64,000 nucleotides of DNA from contig NZ_WMCD01000012.1 in assembly GCF_010994275.1 (NCBI RefSeq), positions 124,001 to 188,000 of the forward strand, read 5' to 3'. The notes under the pieces are model-generated. The model did no database searches and had not been told where the DNA came from. It was given only the letters and a program-made list of their open reading frames with translations. The stretch comes from Cyclobacterium jeungdonense. GTDB lineage: Bacteria; Bacteroidota; Bacteroidia; Cytophagales; Cyclobacteriaceae. This document shows, piece after piece, positions 8,509-17,742 of this stretch. The position numbers and the translations under genes are program-made. Position 1 is the first letter of the stretch. Every line of letters begins with the position of its first letter.

Positions 8509-10986
8509 TTAAAACTTCATCTCAAAAGTGGCATAAAAACCCCTCCCATCCGCCGGAATGATGCCCGGTCCCGGATAAGCATCGGCGCGACGGGTAAAGT
8601 ACTGCTCGTTAAAAAGATTGTTGATGCTCATTTCCAGGGCAAACGATTTCCAACGGTAGATGGCGGAAATATCCGCTACGGAATAAGAAGGGATCAGCCC
8701 TTCTACCGCCGTCGCCGTTCGGACTGCATTCGAAGCATCTGAAAAATGGGCGTCCACGTAGGAATACTGTCCCGATACAGAAAAGCCTTTGTAGCGAAAA
8801 GTACTTCCCAGCTTGAGGGTTACCGGTGGTACCATCTCTACTTTCCGGTTGCGGATGGCCGTGTCTTCGGTGCGAATGTAGCGGGCATCAATTACGGAAA
8901 AATTCCCGAAAACCGTCCATTTAACCTGATTCTCGTCCTTTCGAAGAAGGTTGAGCAGGGAGAATTCGCCAAATGCCTCAACTCCCAGATTACGGGCATC
9001 CGCGATATTGGTGCGGTACCGGTAATCGTTGAAAAGCACCGAATCGGTGCGAAGCACCTGCCCGATTTTCCCAAAATACCGAAGGTAAAATAAGGTGACT
9101 TCATAGGTAAATAGTTCTTCCTTACTTCCCTTTATACCCAAATCCGCTGTATATCCACGCTCATCGGTAATATTGGGGTCTACACGTAGATTCGGGTTGT
9201 TTATCCGCAAATCGGTGAAATTGATGGCGCGGTAATTCTGTGACACGTTCGCATAAAACTCCACCGCTTCGTTTTTCCGGTAACTCGAACCCAGGCCAAA
9301 AAGCAGGAAGCTACGGCGACGCTCGAGTTCCTCATCGAAGCGATTTTCGACCAGGACATTGCCGGCACCATCATACACATATTGTTTGTAATAACCATCC
9401 GCAAAGGTTTGGATATTTTCCAGACGTACTCCCGGGGTGAGGCTGAGTTTAGGGCTGAGGTTGATAATGTTCTCGGCAAAAACAGCATAATTCCGGTTCG
9501 GAAAAGCGTAATCCGAGTCTTCCAAATCATCGGGGTTAAGGTACCGAAAATCGGCATCGCTCCCCCGGCTTCCCCAGCCCTGTTTTGCGGTGGTTGTGCC
9601 GTGATAGGCCCGTGTACCGACCAGGAAGGTCTGGGTTTCCTTTCCAAGCCGGTACCAATGCAACAGCCGGGTTTCATTGCCAAAATTGCGAAAATCACCT
9701 GAAATAAGGGTGCGTTCCTCTCCAAAGTCGGCGACATTAATGCGCTCAAGATTGCCTATGGATTGCCGTGACGCCAGTAAAGCGAAATTACGCGTGTTGA
9801 GCTTTGTTTGATCCGAAAAATTATAGGTAAATGTCAGAGCACCGAGGTTCCAATCCACGTTAAACCAATTACGGTCGCGAAAGGACCGGCGCGGATTTTC
9901 CTGAAATTGGCGGTCGGTCAAGCCTCCTGCTTGTTGCGTCAGGTAATTCATTTTGGTTAATTCCAGGCTACCCGAAAATTTTTCGCTGAACGTATAGTCA
10001 AGGGACGTGTAAAAGTTATGTGCCTTAAAACCCGAATTGGGGCGGTAGCCGTTGCCGCTTTTGTGTTGATAATAGGTATAATAGCGAAGGTTTCCAACCT
10101 TACCTTCCAGGCTGTTAAAAGAGCCAAAAAAGCCCCAGGACCCGCCAGACTGTCGGCTGGTCAGGCGAATTTTGGCATCTTCGGTTCCTCTCCGGAAACG
10201 AAAATTAAGCATGCCGCCAAACTGGGTGCCGTATTGCAAAGAGGCCGCGCCCCGCACAACCTCTATTCGCTCCAACGCCTCTACAGGAGGCGTATAATAA
10301 GACTCTGGATAACCCAGCGCATCTGCGGAAATGTCATAACCATTTTGGCGTACGTTGAAATTGGAAGTTCGATTGGGGCTAAGTCCCCTGCCGCCGATTC
10401 CCAGTTGGAGCCCGGTTTGGTCGCTTTCCCAGATGTTTAACCCGGTAATCCGCGAATATACCTGCCTTGCATTGTTGGTGGCAGTATTGGCTACCATTTC
10501 TTTGAGTACGATTACCTCACTTTTTCGCCCATCATAGACGCCAAAATTCTCTACGGACTGCAAGCGGGTAGCGGCAAAATCCTCAACCTTTCTGCCGTCA
10601 ACCTGAACGTCTTCCAATTCATTTTCGATGTCAGCCAACACAAATTCCAGTCTGTCAATATCCTGATTGATCTCAAGAACCTTTGCTACCATCTTTTTGC
10701 CCAAGCAGAATGCCACCAAGGTCTGTTCACCGGCTGGAATGCCCAAAAGAGTAAAGTTCCCGTCTGAGTTTACCTCTGCCACCAGACTGCTGCCACGCAA
10801 CACAATTTTGGGAGTTCCCATGCACGGTTCTCCTTTTATGAGGACCGTTCCGGAGACAGCAAAGGACTGTGCCTGGGCCTGAAAAGAAACGCCAACCCAG
10901 GCCAACAACATCAGCCCTAGAAGCAGCGCCGTAGCCACTCCATTCCATTTCCTTGTTGTTTCGTTTTCGTTACTGTTATAAGGCAT
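8509..10986 (-). CDS. TonB-dependent outer-membrane receptor, FecA-like
   Basis: The 825-residue protein has a signal peptide ending near QAQAQS (about residue 39) and a CarboxypepD_reg-like beta domain at about residues 42-110. The plug at about 130-270 includes IGGRGLSPNRTSNFNVRQNG and ERIEVVRGAASLQYGTQFGG. A 22-strand-type barrel ends in aromatic MKF. Plug and barrel resemble FecA, the ferric-dicitrate receptor family. It is the last gene of a four-gene operon and its start overlaps the upstream HTTM gene by 11 bp. Co-occurrence with two imelysin/DUF4856 lipoproteins and a palindromic promoter site points to iron or haem uptake; the ligand itself is inferred. Confidence 0.9.
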   Translation of the reverse strand: MPYNSNENETTRKWNGVATALLLGLMLLAWVGVSFQAQAQSFAVSGTVLIKGEPCMGTPKIVLRGSSLVAEVNSDGNFTLLGIPAGEQTLVAFCLGKKMVAKVLEINQDIDRLEFVLADIENELEDVQVDGRKVEDFAATRLQSVENFGVYDGRKSEVIVLKEMVANTATNNARQVYSRITGLNIWESDQTGLQLGIGGRGLSPNRTSNFNVRQNGYDISADALGYPESYYTPPVEALERIEVVRGAASLQYGTQFGGMLNFRFRRGTEDAKIRLTSRQSGGSWGFFGSFNSLEGKVGNLRYYTYYQHKSGNGYRPNSGFKAHNFYTSLDYTFSEKFSGSLELTKMNYLTQQAGGLTDRQFQENPRRSFRDRNWFNVDWNLGALTFTYNFSDQTKLNTRNFALLASRQSIGNLERINVADFGEERTLISGDFRNFGNETRLLHWYRLGKETQTFLVGTRAYHGTTTAKQGWGSRGSDADFRYLNPDDLEDSDYAFPNRNYAVFAENIINLSPKLSLTPGVRLENIQTFADGYYKQYVYDGAGNVLVENRFDEELERRRSFLLFGLGSSYRKNEAVEFYANVSQNYRAINFTDLRINNPNLRVDPNITDERGYTADLGIKGSKEELFTYEVTLFYLRYFGKIGQVLRTDSVLFNDYRYRTNIADARNLGVEAFGEFSLLNLLRKDENQVKWTVFGNFSVIDARYIRTEDTAIRNRKVEMVPPVTLKLGSTFRYKGFSVSGQYSYVDAHFSDASNAVRTATAVEGLIPSYSVADISAIYRWKSFALEMSINNLFNEQYFTRRADAYPGPGIIPADGRGFYATFEMKF

Positions 10987-12331
10987 TTTTTGCGTCTTTT
11001 TCGTAAGGCACGATCCATTTTTTCGGCCCGAAGGAGTCGGTTTCCTTCATAAGGTTAACAGTCGGATCAATTAGTAACTGACTGGGACGTCCATTGAGCG
11101 TAACATATACTTCGGCGCGTACTTGCGGGGAGTGCACCCCTTTTTCAGCATAGTACGCTCCGAGAAAATGGGCAAACTGAAGAATCATGTCGGGTTGCAT
11201 GGCCATTTGTTTTTCCTGATGCGGGTTCAAAAACTCCCGGTTATCGACCACCCCTTCGCGACCAGTTTGGCTATCTTTTACATAAAAGGTGGCGGTGCCG
11301 GCTTTTTCCATAAGCATGACCCGCCAGCCAAACCGGTACCCTTGTTCGGTCCAGGATACATTGCCCTCGTATAGCAAATACCTCCATGGAAAAAGCAATT
11401 GAAACGTAAAATGAATAAGCAGCACCGCTGCCAGGATCCGTTCTTTGGTCTTAGGCGGACCTTTGGGCAAAGTGGCAGGACTTTTCCTCGTACCAAAATC
11501 AAAGAAAATAAGGGTGCCTCCCATCATGACGAGTGGGAAAATACCAATCTGAAAAAGAAGACCAGTAAGTGAATGAAAGATAATGACGGTGACATAGGCC
11601 CAGACCCTTGTGCGCCTGTAAAGCAGAAAGAAAACGATGAGGCAATCGTACAACATGCCAAACCAGGAAAAAATATAGGGGGTTACGGACCAGGTGAAAA
11701 GGGGGCCAAGGATTGGAATGTTGTCATGGGCAGGAAGCCATATTTTGAGCGGCAAAGCAAGTATCAGCCAGTCGTAATTGATTTTGGCTAGTCCTGCGTA
11801 GATGTACACGATGGCAATCTGGAGTTTGAAGATGACCAATACCCACCGAGGAACCCGTGCTTCGGTATCCCATATCGGAGGAGGTGAGGGAACGATGCAA
11901 AGGAAGGCACAAACGATACTTACATAATAGTAATGATTTAGGTAATAGGTAAGGTCAATAAGTTCTGTGTATGTAAAGGTCAGGAATAAAGTCACCGCCG
12001 AAAGGCGATACAACCACCTTGTACCAAGCATTACGCCGAAGGCTGCCAGCAACATCAGCCAGTGAAGGACGTACAGAGTGCCCGTTGAAAAAGGTTCGAT
12101 CCACTCAAACCCCCAATAGTGAAAATGAACGATCGGTGTGGTATAGTGGTCTTCTATCCAGCCGAGCCACATAAAACGCGCCGTACCAACAGCCATAAGC
12201 AAGCCAAAAACTCCCCGAAACACAGAAAAGGGAGTCGCCCGGACGCGCTCCCTCAGTGTAGTCGAGAGGGCTTCAATACGTATAGAAGCCAGTAAGTTAG
12301 AAAGAAAAGTACTTTTCAGCACAAGGCGCAA
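10976..12331 (-). CDS. HTTM-domain (vitamin K gamma-carboxylase-related) membrane protein
   Basis: The product has about 451 residues with at least seven or eight hydrophobic segments in its first 330 residues and a C-terminal soluble domain of about 110. GLAKINYDWL matches the conserved Lys-containing motif of HTTM proteins, the bacterial relatives of vitamin K-dependent gamma-glutamyl carboxylase; LLFPWRYLLYEGN and YRFGWRVMLMEK are also typical. Bacterial members have mostly unknown substrates. The reported start is TTG at 12331; a GTG three codons later is an alternative, and no ATG is suitably placed. Operon position between an imelysin and a FecA-like receptor suggests a role in maturing or modifying a partner in metal uptake. 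Confidence 0.85.
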   Translation of the reverse strand: MRLVLKSTFLSNLLASIRIEALSTTLRERVRATPFSVFRGVFGLLMAVGTARFMWLGWIEDHYTTPIVHFHYWGFEWIEPFSTGTLYVLHWLMLLAAFGVMLGTRWLYRLSAVTLFLTFTYTELIDLTYYLNHYYYVSIVCAFLCIVPSPPPIWDTEARVPRWVLVIFKLQIAIVYIYAGLAKINYDWLILALPLKIWLPAHDNIPILGPLFTWSVTPYIFSWFGMLYDCLIVFFLLYRRTRVWAYVTVIIFHSLTGLLFQIGIFPLVMMGGTLIFFDFGTRKSPATLPKGPPKTKERILAAVLLIHFTFQLLFPWRYLLYEGNVSWTEQGYRFGWRVMLMEKAGTATFYVKDSQTGREGVVDNREFLNPHQEKQMAMQPDMILQFAHFLGAYYAEKGVHSPQVRAEVYVTLNGRPSQLLIDPTVNLMKETDSFGPKKWIVPYEKDAKNAL

Positions 12332-12356
12332 TCAATTAACAGCTCTAGATGGATTT

Positions 12357-13460
12357 TTAATCTCCGTCTCCACTACTAAACGTAATGGAAATCCCTAGCA
12401 GGGAGGACATATCACTTTTGAAAAACCGGGTTTGTTTCTGGAGTTCGGTGTGAAGCCTATCGGCGGGTGCCGGAGAAATTTGAATTAGCTCGGCAAGGGG
12501 TGGAGTCTCCGGCAGGTCTTCCAATGCTGCTTTCACCTCGGCCATCTGCGCTTCCGTAGCTTCAATAAGTGCCTGCCCCCCTTCTACCGATTCCAGGTAT
12601 TCCCGAAAGCCGAGGCCATTCTGCCCTTGCCGGCTGCGCCCATGCCAACTATTTTCAATAGCGGTCAAGTGCAGACCCAACATTTCTGTCGATTTACCAG
12701 AATAATAGGCCTCTACCAACTGGGGTTCCGCTTGGGTTTGTCCCGGCCGTCTGCCCAATGGCAAACCCAGTTTGAAATTTTTTGCGCTTTCAAAACTTTT
12801 TACAAATTCATTGTACAGCATGGAGGTACTACTGCCCACATCCGTTCCGTCATTTTGAATAAATTCGGAGGTGTAGCCTCCGTTCCAAGCCGAAAGCACC
12901 TCACCTATTCTTCGGTTAATGTCGGATACGGCTCCCAACAGATAATCCTTTCTGTTTTGGGAAGAAAAGGTCTCAACCACTGCTTCATCTGTGTTTTCAG
13001 TGCCAAAAATCAGGTATTCTACAGCCAGAAAGCCCCGTGCATCGCGGTTAAAATCGTTAAAATTCGGAGAGCCGATGATGGCGGTTTCGATTTTCTCCAC
13101 GGAAACAGGAAACGTACCCACCTCCTCTAGCAAGGACCTGCGGATACCGTCCTCCCCTGCCGGACCAAAATTGTAGGCATTGGCATATTGCCAGGAGGAA
13201 TAGGCTGCCCCCCATGCTTCATGTAGGGCGTCTAACGAGTTCAAATCGGGGTTTTGGGTGAATTCTTCTGCCCTGCTCTCCAGTGCATTGACAGCGGTCT
13301 GCAACTCGGTATAAGCAGGGATGATTAGGTTTTGAGCCATATTTTCCAACATCTCGCTCCTGTCGAAGCTGTCTTGTATTGGAGCATCACTTTCTTCGCA
13401 AGAAATGACACCAACCAATATAGCTAATATGACTGCAGTTGGGTATAAACGTCGGTTCAT
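12357..13460 (-). CDS. Imelysin-family lipoprotein
   Basis: The ATG at 13460 is preferred because it yields a lipoprotein signal (AILVGVISCEES, lipobox Cys near residue 22); an upstream start at 13511 would add 17 residues. The rest is helical and matches the imelysin fold in two repeats, with WGAAYSSWQYANAYNFGP early and RGFLAVEYLIFGTEN in the centre. The peptidase-type GxHxxE motif reads GFLAVE here, so the His ligand is absent, as in the COG3489 branch. Known imelysin-like proteins such as IrpA and EfeO-related proteins act in iron uptake. It follows the DUF4856 gene by 80 bp and precedes the HTTM gene by 25 bp. Confidence 0.9.
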   Translation of the reverse strand: MNRRLYPTAVILAILVGVISCEESDAPIQDSFDRSEMLENMAQNLIIPAYTELQTAVNALESRAEEFTQNPDLNSLDALHEAWGAAYSSWQYANAYNFGPAGEDGIRRSLLEEVGTFPVSVEKIETAIIGSPNFNDFNRDARGFLAVEYLIFGTENTDEAVVETFSSQNRKDYLLGAVSDINRRIGEVLSAWNGGYTSEFIQNDGTDVGSSTSMLYNEFVKSFESAKNFKLGLPLGRRPGQTQAEPQLVEAYYSGKSTEMLGLHLTAIENSWHGRSRQGQNGLGFREYLESVEGGQALIEATEAQMAEVKAALEDLPETPPLAELIQISPAPADRLHTELQKQTRFFKSDMSSLLGISITFSSGDGD

Positions 13461-13541
13461 AGATTTTTTGATTTTGTCTACATAAGAACTCAAAAACAAC
13501 CCGCCAACCATTTTTGTTGGTGAGTCGTGCTGCAGGGAAAC

Positions 13542-14690
13542 CTATCGGCCCTGCTCGCTAACCCAATTTTTCTTGAAATCCTCTATATCCTGGGTACTAA
13601 ATTCATACAATGACTTTAACTGCTCGATTACCAGGGTAAGTTTTGGTAATTCATTTACAGGGTCAGTCGCAAATTTGTAAGAAGTGGGCACTCCGTCCTG
13701 AGGGGCGTTGAATAAAACCAATAATTGGTCAATTTGAGCATCGCTGATGCGTTTATCTACCTCAGAGATGGTGCGCCAGCCGTGCAAAAAACCCACCGCT
13801 TCGCTGTAGGCATGAAGGGCTGCTCCCATGTCCTCCGACGAAGGATTGGTAGCACTCAATCTGCTAATGGTAGCATGGCAGTAGTTAATGATCGTGGCGG
13901 CATTGGCTTTTTCCCAAAGCAACTTCACTTCAGAAATAGCCTCCTCTTTTCCCTCCTGATACTCCTGTCCCGCTTTGGTAGCCGCTTGCAGTTTTAGAAA
14001 AGCAGCTTTCATTTGGGAATACAGTCCATTGCCGTCATTTTTGTCGCGACGGGCAGCATAATTGGCCATAAAACGATCGCGTTCGCCCGATGCCACATTG
14101 GAAGATCCCGAGTTGGAAAAGGCGGGGGTTGCACCAAAAACAGCCAGTACCTGATCTACATTCTCAGAGGTCATTTGGCCGGAAAGCAGTGTTGTGGCAT
14201 GATTGTATAGAGCGGCACCGAACAAGCCCTTCTCGGCAATTTGTTCCATCTCAAGACCATTCTCATCAAAAAGATAGCCTCCTAATGTTCCTCCTTGTCC
14301 CTGGGGTTCCCCGGGCGTATAAACGCTGCCTCCACTAGCCTTGGCTAATTCATCCAACCATCCACCTGTTCCAGTTAGTCGCTGCGCGTAATAGGTGGTC
14401 GATATGTCTTCTACACTTGGATTTCCAGCCGCATACAGACTTTCCAATGTCTCAAGGGAAACCGTTTGGCCTTGACGCCCTCGTTGCGCCTCGGCCGCCA
14501 ATGCCGAAAGCTGGGTTAAAACTGCTGCCTCTGTGGCGGTGGCAGAGGAGAAGTCCGTACCATCATAAGCTGTAGGTATCTGCAATTCCGGAGGCGTGGG
14601 ATCTTCCTCGTTGTCGCAAGAAAAAAAAGCAAGCCCCAGTACAAAAAGGGCAATAAGAGTAAGGTACCGGTTATCAAACAAACGTTTCAT
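13542..14690 (-). CDS. DUF4856 lipoprotein, first gene of the iron-type operon
   Basis: The 382-residue product has a lipoprotein signal peptide (VLGLAFFSCDNEED, Cys near residue 25), then a helical DUF4856 domain. Recognisable stretches are IPTAYDGTDF, the central GLFGAALYNHATTLL, and FLHGWRTISEVDKRISD near the C-terminus. DUF4856 proteins are Bacteroidota-typical and commonly neighbour imelysins; a function in iron binding at the cell surface or periplasm is likely but not established. It is the promoter-proximal gene: a TAnnTTTG element and a 25-bp palindrome lie directly upstream. Codon use and operon spacing look ordinary. Confidence 0.85.
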   Translation of the reverse strand: MKRLFDNRYLTLIALFVLGLAFFSCDNEEDPTPPELQIPTAYDGTDFSSATATEAAVLTQLSALAAEAQRGRQGQTVSLETLESLYAAGNPSVEDISTTYYAQRLTGTGGWLDELAKASGGSVYTPGEPQGQGGTLGGYLFDENGLEMEQIAEKGLFGAALYNHATTLLSGQMTSENVDQVLAVFGATPAFSNSGSSNVASGERDRFMANYAARRDKNDGNGLYSQMKAAFLKLQAATKAGQEYQEGKEEAISEVKLLWEKANAATIINYCHATISRLSATNPSSEDMGAALHAYSEAVGFLHGWRTISEVDKRISDAQIDQLLVLFNAPQDGVPTSYKFATDPVNELPKLTLVIEQLKSLYEFSTQDIEDFKKNWVSEQGR

Positions 14691-14761
14691 TAAGCGATTA
14701 ATTTAATAGTTTACTACGATCATTTCCGATTTCGGAAACGCTTTCCTGCGTTTTCCGATGA

Positions 14762-14769
14762 CAAATATA
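14762..14769 (-). promoter_or_regulatory. TAnnTTTG promoter element of the DUF4856-FecA operon
   Basis: On the minus strand TATATTTG matches the Bacteroidota -7 consensus TAnnTTTG, about 70 bp upstream of the DUF4856 start. The expected -33 region falls within the adjacent palindrome rather than on a clear TTTG. Confidence 0.55.
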
Positions 14770-14780
14770 GGAAATTTTCG

Positions 14781-14805
14781 TTTATTTAAACTAATTCTAA
14801 ATAAA
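14781..14805. promoter_or_regulatory. 25-bp palindrome, candidate iron-repressor operator
   Basis: TTTATTTA-AACTAATTC-TAAATAAA has perfect 8-bp arms around a 9-bp centre. It covers the expected -33 region of the minus-strand promoter, so a bound repressor would block the operon. Size, AT-richness and gene context fit a Fur- or DtxR-type site; no regulator is encoded nearby, so the identity is inference. Confidence 0.5.
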
Positions 14806-14967
14806 AATCAGAAAAAAGAAGTCTCTGTATTTTACAAGCCAGTGAATGCTCCGTTTAAAGCAGCTACAACCCACTGAGGGACAAAGCCTATCCTGTTTGA
14901 ATGTGAAAAACACAGATCTCAAAAAACTAAGGCAGACCTCCCACAGAAGTAGACTAGCTGCACACAA

Positions 14968-14993
14968 AAAGCCAGGTCCATGGACCTGGCTTT
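14968..14993 (-). terminator. Terminator of katG
   Basis: A perfect palindrome with 13-bp arms (AAAGCCAGGTCCA and its complement) is followed on the minus strand by TTTTTGTGTG. It lies about 50 bp past the katG stop codon and fits a rho-independent terminator. Confidence 0.8.
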
Positions 14994-15041
14994 CTATCGG
15001 GTTGTTTCAACCCTTTTCTTTATTAGAAAATTTCCTCGGTT

Positions 15042-17312
15042 TTATTGGTAAATCAGGTCAAATCGATCCAATTTCATTACCTTATCCCAGGCCGCAACGA
15101 AGTCGGTAACAAATTTTTCTTTGGACGTTTCGCTTGCATATACTTCTGCCAAAGCCCTCAATTCGGAATTTGATCCAAAAATCAGGTCCGCACGGGTAGC
15201 TGTCCACTTCAAATCACCTGTCTTTCTATCCCTGCCCTCAAACGTTTCTTTGGTATCCGAACTAGCTTTCCATTCGGTACTCATATCCAACAGATGCACA
15301 AAGAAATCATTGGTAAGTGCATCCTTTTTGCTTGAAAAGATACCATGTTCGGATCCGTCGTAATTGGCATTGAGTGCACGCATGCCTCCTACCAACACCG
15401 TCATTTCGGGGGCGGTAAGGGTAAGTAATTGCGCTTTGTCCAACAGCAACTCTTCCGTAGAAATCGTGTATTGGGTTTTCAAGTAATTGCGAAAACCATC
15501 TGCCATGGGCTCAAGTAAAGCAAAGGATTCCACATCCGTTTGTTCCTGCGTGGCATCCATACGGCCAGGTATAAATGGCACCTTTACGGGAAATCCTGCA
15601 TTAGCAGCCGCTTTTTCTATTCCAGCATTGCCCGCCAGAACAATTAGGTCTGCCATGGATACTTTTTTGGCACCGGATTTCTCGTTGAATTCGGCCTGGA
15701 TGGCTTCCAATACACCCAAAACCTTCTCCAATTGTTCCGGATTGTTTACCTCCCAGTCTTTTTGTGGGGCCAAACGGATTCGAGCACCATTGGCTCCTCC
15801 CCTTCTGTCCGAACCACGGTAGGTCGAAGCGGATGCCCAGGCAGTTCCCACCATCTCGCTGATCGACAAACCGGAATTCAGAAGGCTAGATTTCAAAGCG
15901 TCGATATCCTGATCATTGACCAGCGTATGATTTACTTCCGGAATGGGGTCCTGCCAGATCAAATCTTCTGTAGGGGCTTCCGGGCCCAAATAGGTGGTCT
16001 TAGGCCCCATATCTCTATGGGTAAGTTTAAACCAGGCCCTGGCGAAGGCATCGTTAAATTTTTCCGGATTCTCATAAAAGTCTCTGGAGATCTTTTCATA
16101 CACCGGGTCAAATCGCAAGGATAAATCGGTGGTCAGCATGGTAGGTTTGTGCTCTTTTTCCGGATCAAAGGCATCCGGAACCATCATTTTTGGGTCTACC
16201 GCTACCCACTGATGAGCTCCTGCGGGGCTTTTGGTCAGTTCCCATTCGTTTTCAAACAAATTGAAAAAGAATAAATGACTCCATTTTGCAGGAGTGGATG
16301 TCCAGATTACCTCCAATCCGGAAGTAATGGCATCGGCGCCTTTACCTGATTTATAGGAACTTTTCCATCCCAGACCTTGCGCTTCTATGCTCTCCGCTTC
16401 TGGCTCAGGTCCTACATTCGAGGCATCACCTGCACCGTGAGTTTTTCCCAATGTGTGGCCGCCGGCAATCAAGGCGACGGTTTCCTCATCATTCATTCCC
16501 ATTCTTCCAAAAGTTTCACGAATGTCATGAGCGGCAAGTACTGGGTCAGGATTACCATTGGGACCTTCTGGATTTACATAGATCAATCCCATTTGTACCG
16601 CAGCGAGTGGATTTTCCAATTCTCGTTCTCCTGAATAGCGTTTCTCATCACCTAACCATTTGTTTTCGGCTCCCCAGTAAACATCCAATTCTGGTTCGTA
16701 CACATCTTCCCTGCCCCCGGCAAAGCCGAAGGTTTTAAATCCCATGGATTCCAGGGCTACATTTCCTGTAAGCACCATTAAATCTGCCCAGGAGATTTTA
16801 TCTCCATATTTTTGTTTTACCGGCCAAAGCAAACGCCTGGCTTTGTCCAGGTTGGCATTATCGGGCCAGCTATTGAGTGGCGCAAACCGCTGTTGTCCGG
16901 AACGGGAGCCACCTCGACCATCACCGGTCCGGTAAGTACCGGCACTATGCCAGGCCATTCGAATAAACAAACCACCGTAGTGCCCATAATCTGCAGGCCA
17001 CCAGTCCTGAGATTCAGTCATCACCGCCTCAATGTCTTTTTTCAAAGCTTCGTAATCCAAGCTGTTAAATTCTTCTACATAATTAAAGTCTTCACCCATT
17101 GGATTAGAGAGAGAAGAATTGTGGCGAAGAATACTTAAATTCAACTGATTGGGCCACCAATCACTATTACTGGTGGCTATTCGATTGGAATTGCTTTTTT
17201 GGGTAGCGCCGGTGTACCCATCTGCCTCAGCTTCCTGACTTTTGTTGTTTTGACATCCTGAAAAAAGTGCGCCTATTATCAGAAGCCAACTAAATACAAT
17301 TGAGTTTTTCAT
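15042..17312 (-). CDS. katG: Catalase-peroxidase KatG with lipoprotein signal
   Basis: The 756-residue protein is a class I haem peroxidase that disproportionates hydrogen peroxide and oxidises small donors. The N-terminal haem domain has the distal MAWHSAGTYR and the proximal GGHTLGKTHG. The Trp-Tyr-Met adduct residues needed for catalase activity are present in MAWHSAG, GLIYVNPEG and FGRMGMND. The degenerate second domain follows from about residue 450. Unusually for KatG, it begins with a lipobox-type signal (LIIGALFSGCQNN, Cys near residue 20) and a polar linker, so it is probably exported and membrane-anchored. It is monocistronic, with a strong terminator and a TAnnTTTG element upstream. 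Confidence 0.96.
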   Translation of the reverse strand: MKNSIVFSWLLIIGALFSGCQNNKSQEAEADGYTGATQKSNSNRIATSNSDWWPNQLNLSILRHNSSLSNPMGEDFNYVEEFNSLDYEALKKDIEAVMTESQDWWPADYGHYGGLFIRMAWHSAGTYRTGDGRGGSRSGQQRFAPLNSWPDNANLDKARRLLWPVKQKYGDKISWADLMVLTGNVALESMGFKTFGFAGGREDVYEPELDVYWGAENKWLGDEKRYSGERELENPLAAVQMGLIYVNPEGPNGNPDPVLAAHDIRETFGRMGMNDEETVALIAGGHTLGKTHGAGDASNVGPEPEAESIEAQGLGWKSSYKSGKGADAITSGLEVIWTSTPAKWSHLFFFNLFENEWELTKSPAGAHQWVAVDPKMMVPDAFDPEKEHKPTMLTTDLSLRFDPVYEKISRDFYENPEKFNDAFARAWFKLTHRDMGPKTTYLGPEAPTEDLIWQDPIPEVNHTLVNDQDIDALKSSLLNSGLSISEMVGTAWASASTYRGSDRRGGANGARIRLAPQKDWEVNNPEQLEKVLGVLEAIQAEFNEKSGAKKVSMADLIVLAGNAGIEKAAANAGFPVKVPFIPGRMDATQEQTDVESFALLEPMADGFRNYLKTQYTISTEELLLDKAQLLTLTAPEMTVLVGGMRALNANYDGSEHGIFSSKKDALTNDFFVHLLDMSTEWKASSDTKETFEGRDRKTGDLKWTATRADLIFGSNSELRALAEVYASETSKEKFVTDFVAAWDKVMKLDRFDLIYQ

Positions 17313-17346
17313 ACGTTTTGACTGGTTTTTATTCTTACTTGGGAAT

Positions 17347-17354
17347 CAAATATA
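17347..17354 (-). promoter_or_regulatory. TAnnTTTG promoter element of katG
   Basis: TATATTTG on the minus strand lies 35 bp before the katG ATG. A 9-bp-arm inverted repeat (ATTGATTTT / AAAATCAAT, 17378-17412) sits upstream and could be a regulator site. Neither has independent support. Confidence 0.4.
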
Positions 17355-17711
17355 ATATCTATCATTTAATTTTTTTCATTGATTTTATCAATATTTGTTT
17401 GAAAAAATCAATAACTAGCTAAAATGATGCTTGGAATTTTGGGGTACCACCGAATTAAAAGTAAGCCATTACTTGTTGGCTGTAATCGGTATTTGTAATT
17501 GCCCATTCAGCCTATTTTTCTTGATCTTGCACTATCGCAATGTTACTCATGAAGAAGGAATTAGAAAAAAGAAACACCTCCGTTAGAAATGAATCAATTC
17601 CGGAAAACAACGGCCTGGCCTAGCAAACAAAATAACTCCTATCCCTTTGCCCTGGTATTGTAAAACAATTGAATAATAACTAAACAGCATATTTATTTAT
17701 TTAAATTGCAT

Positions 17712-17742
17712 TTTGATGTATTTAAAATAAATACTAATTTTG
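17712..17742 (+). promoter_or_regulatory. Bacteroidota-type promoter (TTTG-N19-TAnnTTTG)
   Basis: TTTG at 17712-17715 and TAATTTTG at 17735-17742 are separated by 19 bp, matching the -33/-7 consensus of the major Bacteroidota sigma factor. The elements lie 25 bp before the ATG at 17767. Confidence 0.7.

Larger units (their letters stand above)
14691..15041. other. Intergenic region between katG terminator and DUF4856 promoter
   Basis: This 351-bp interval holds the operon promoter and palindrome at its left and a strong katG terminator at its right. A short plus-strand frame at 14846-15109 runs through the terminator and into katG and is not believed to be a gene. Confidence 0.6.

Noticed and set aside
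10018..10440. 140-codon plus-strand frame within the FecA-like receptor
   Set aside because: It is the antisense of a well-supported receptor gene with clear plug and barrel motifs.
12627..13130. 167-codon plus-strand frame within the imelysin gene
   Set aside because: Antisense shadow of a conserved imelysin-family lipoprotein.
14846..15109. Plus-strand 87-codon frame between DUF4856 promoter and katG
   Set aside because: It runs through the katG terminator and into the katG coding region in antisense; composition is not protein-like.
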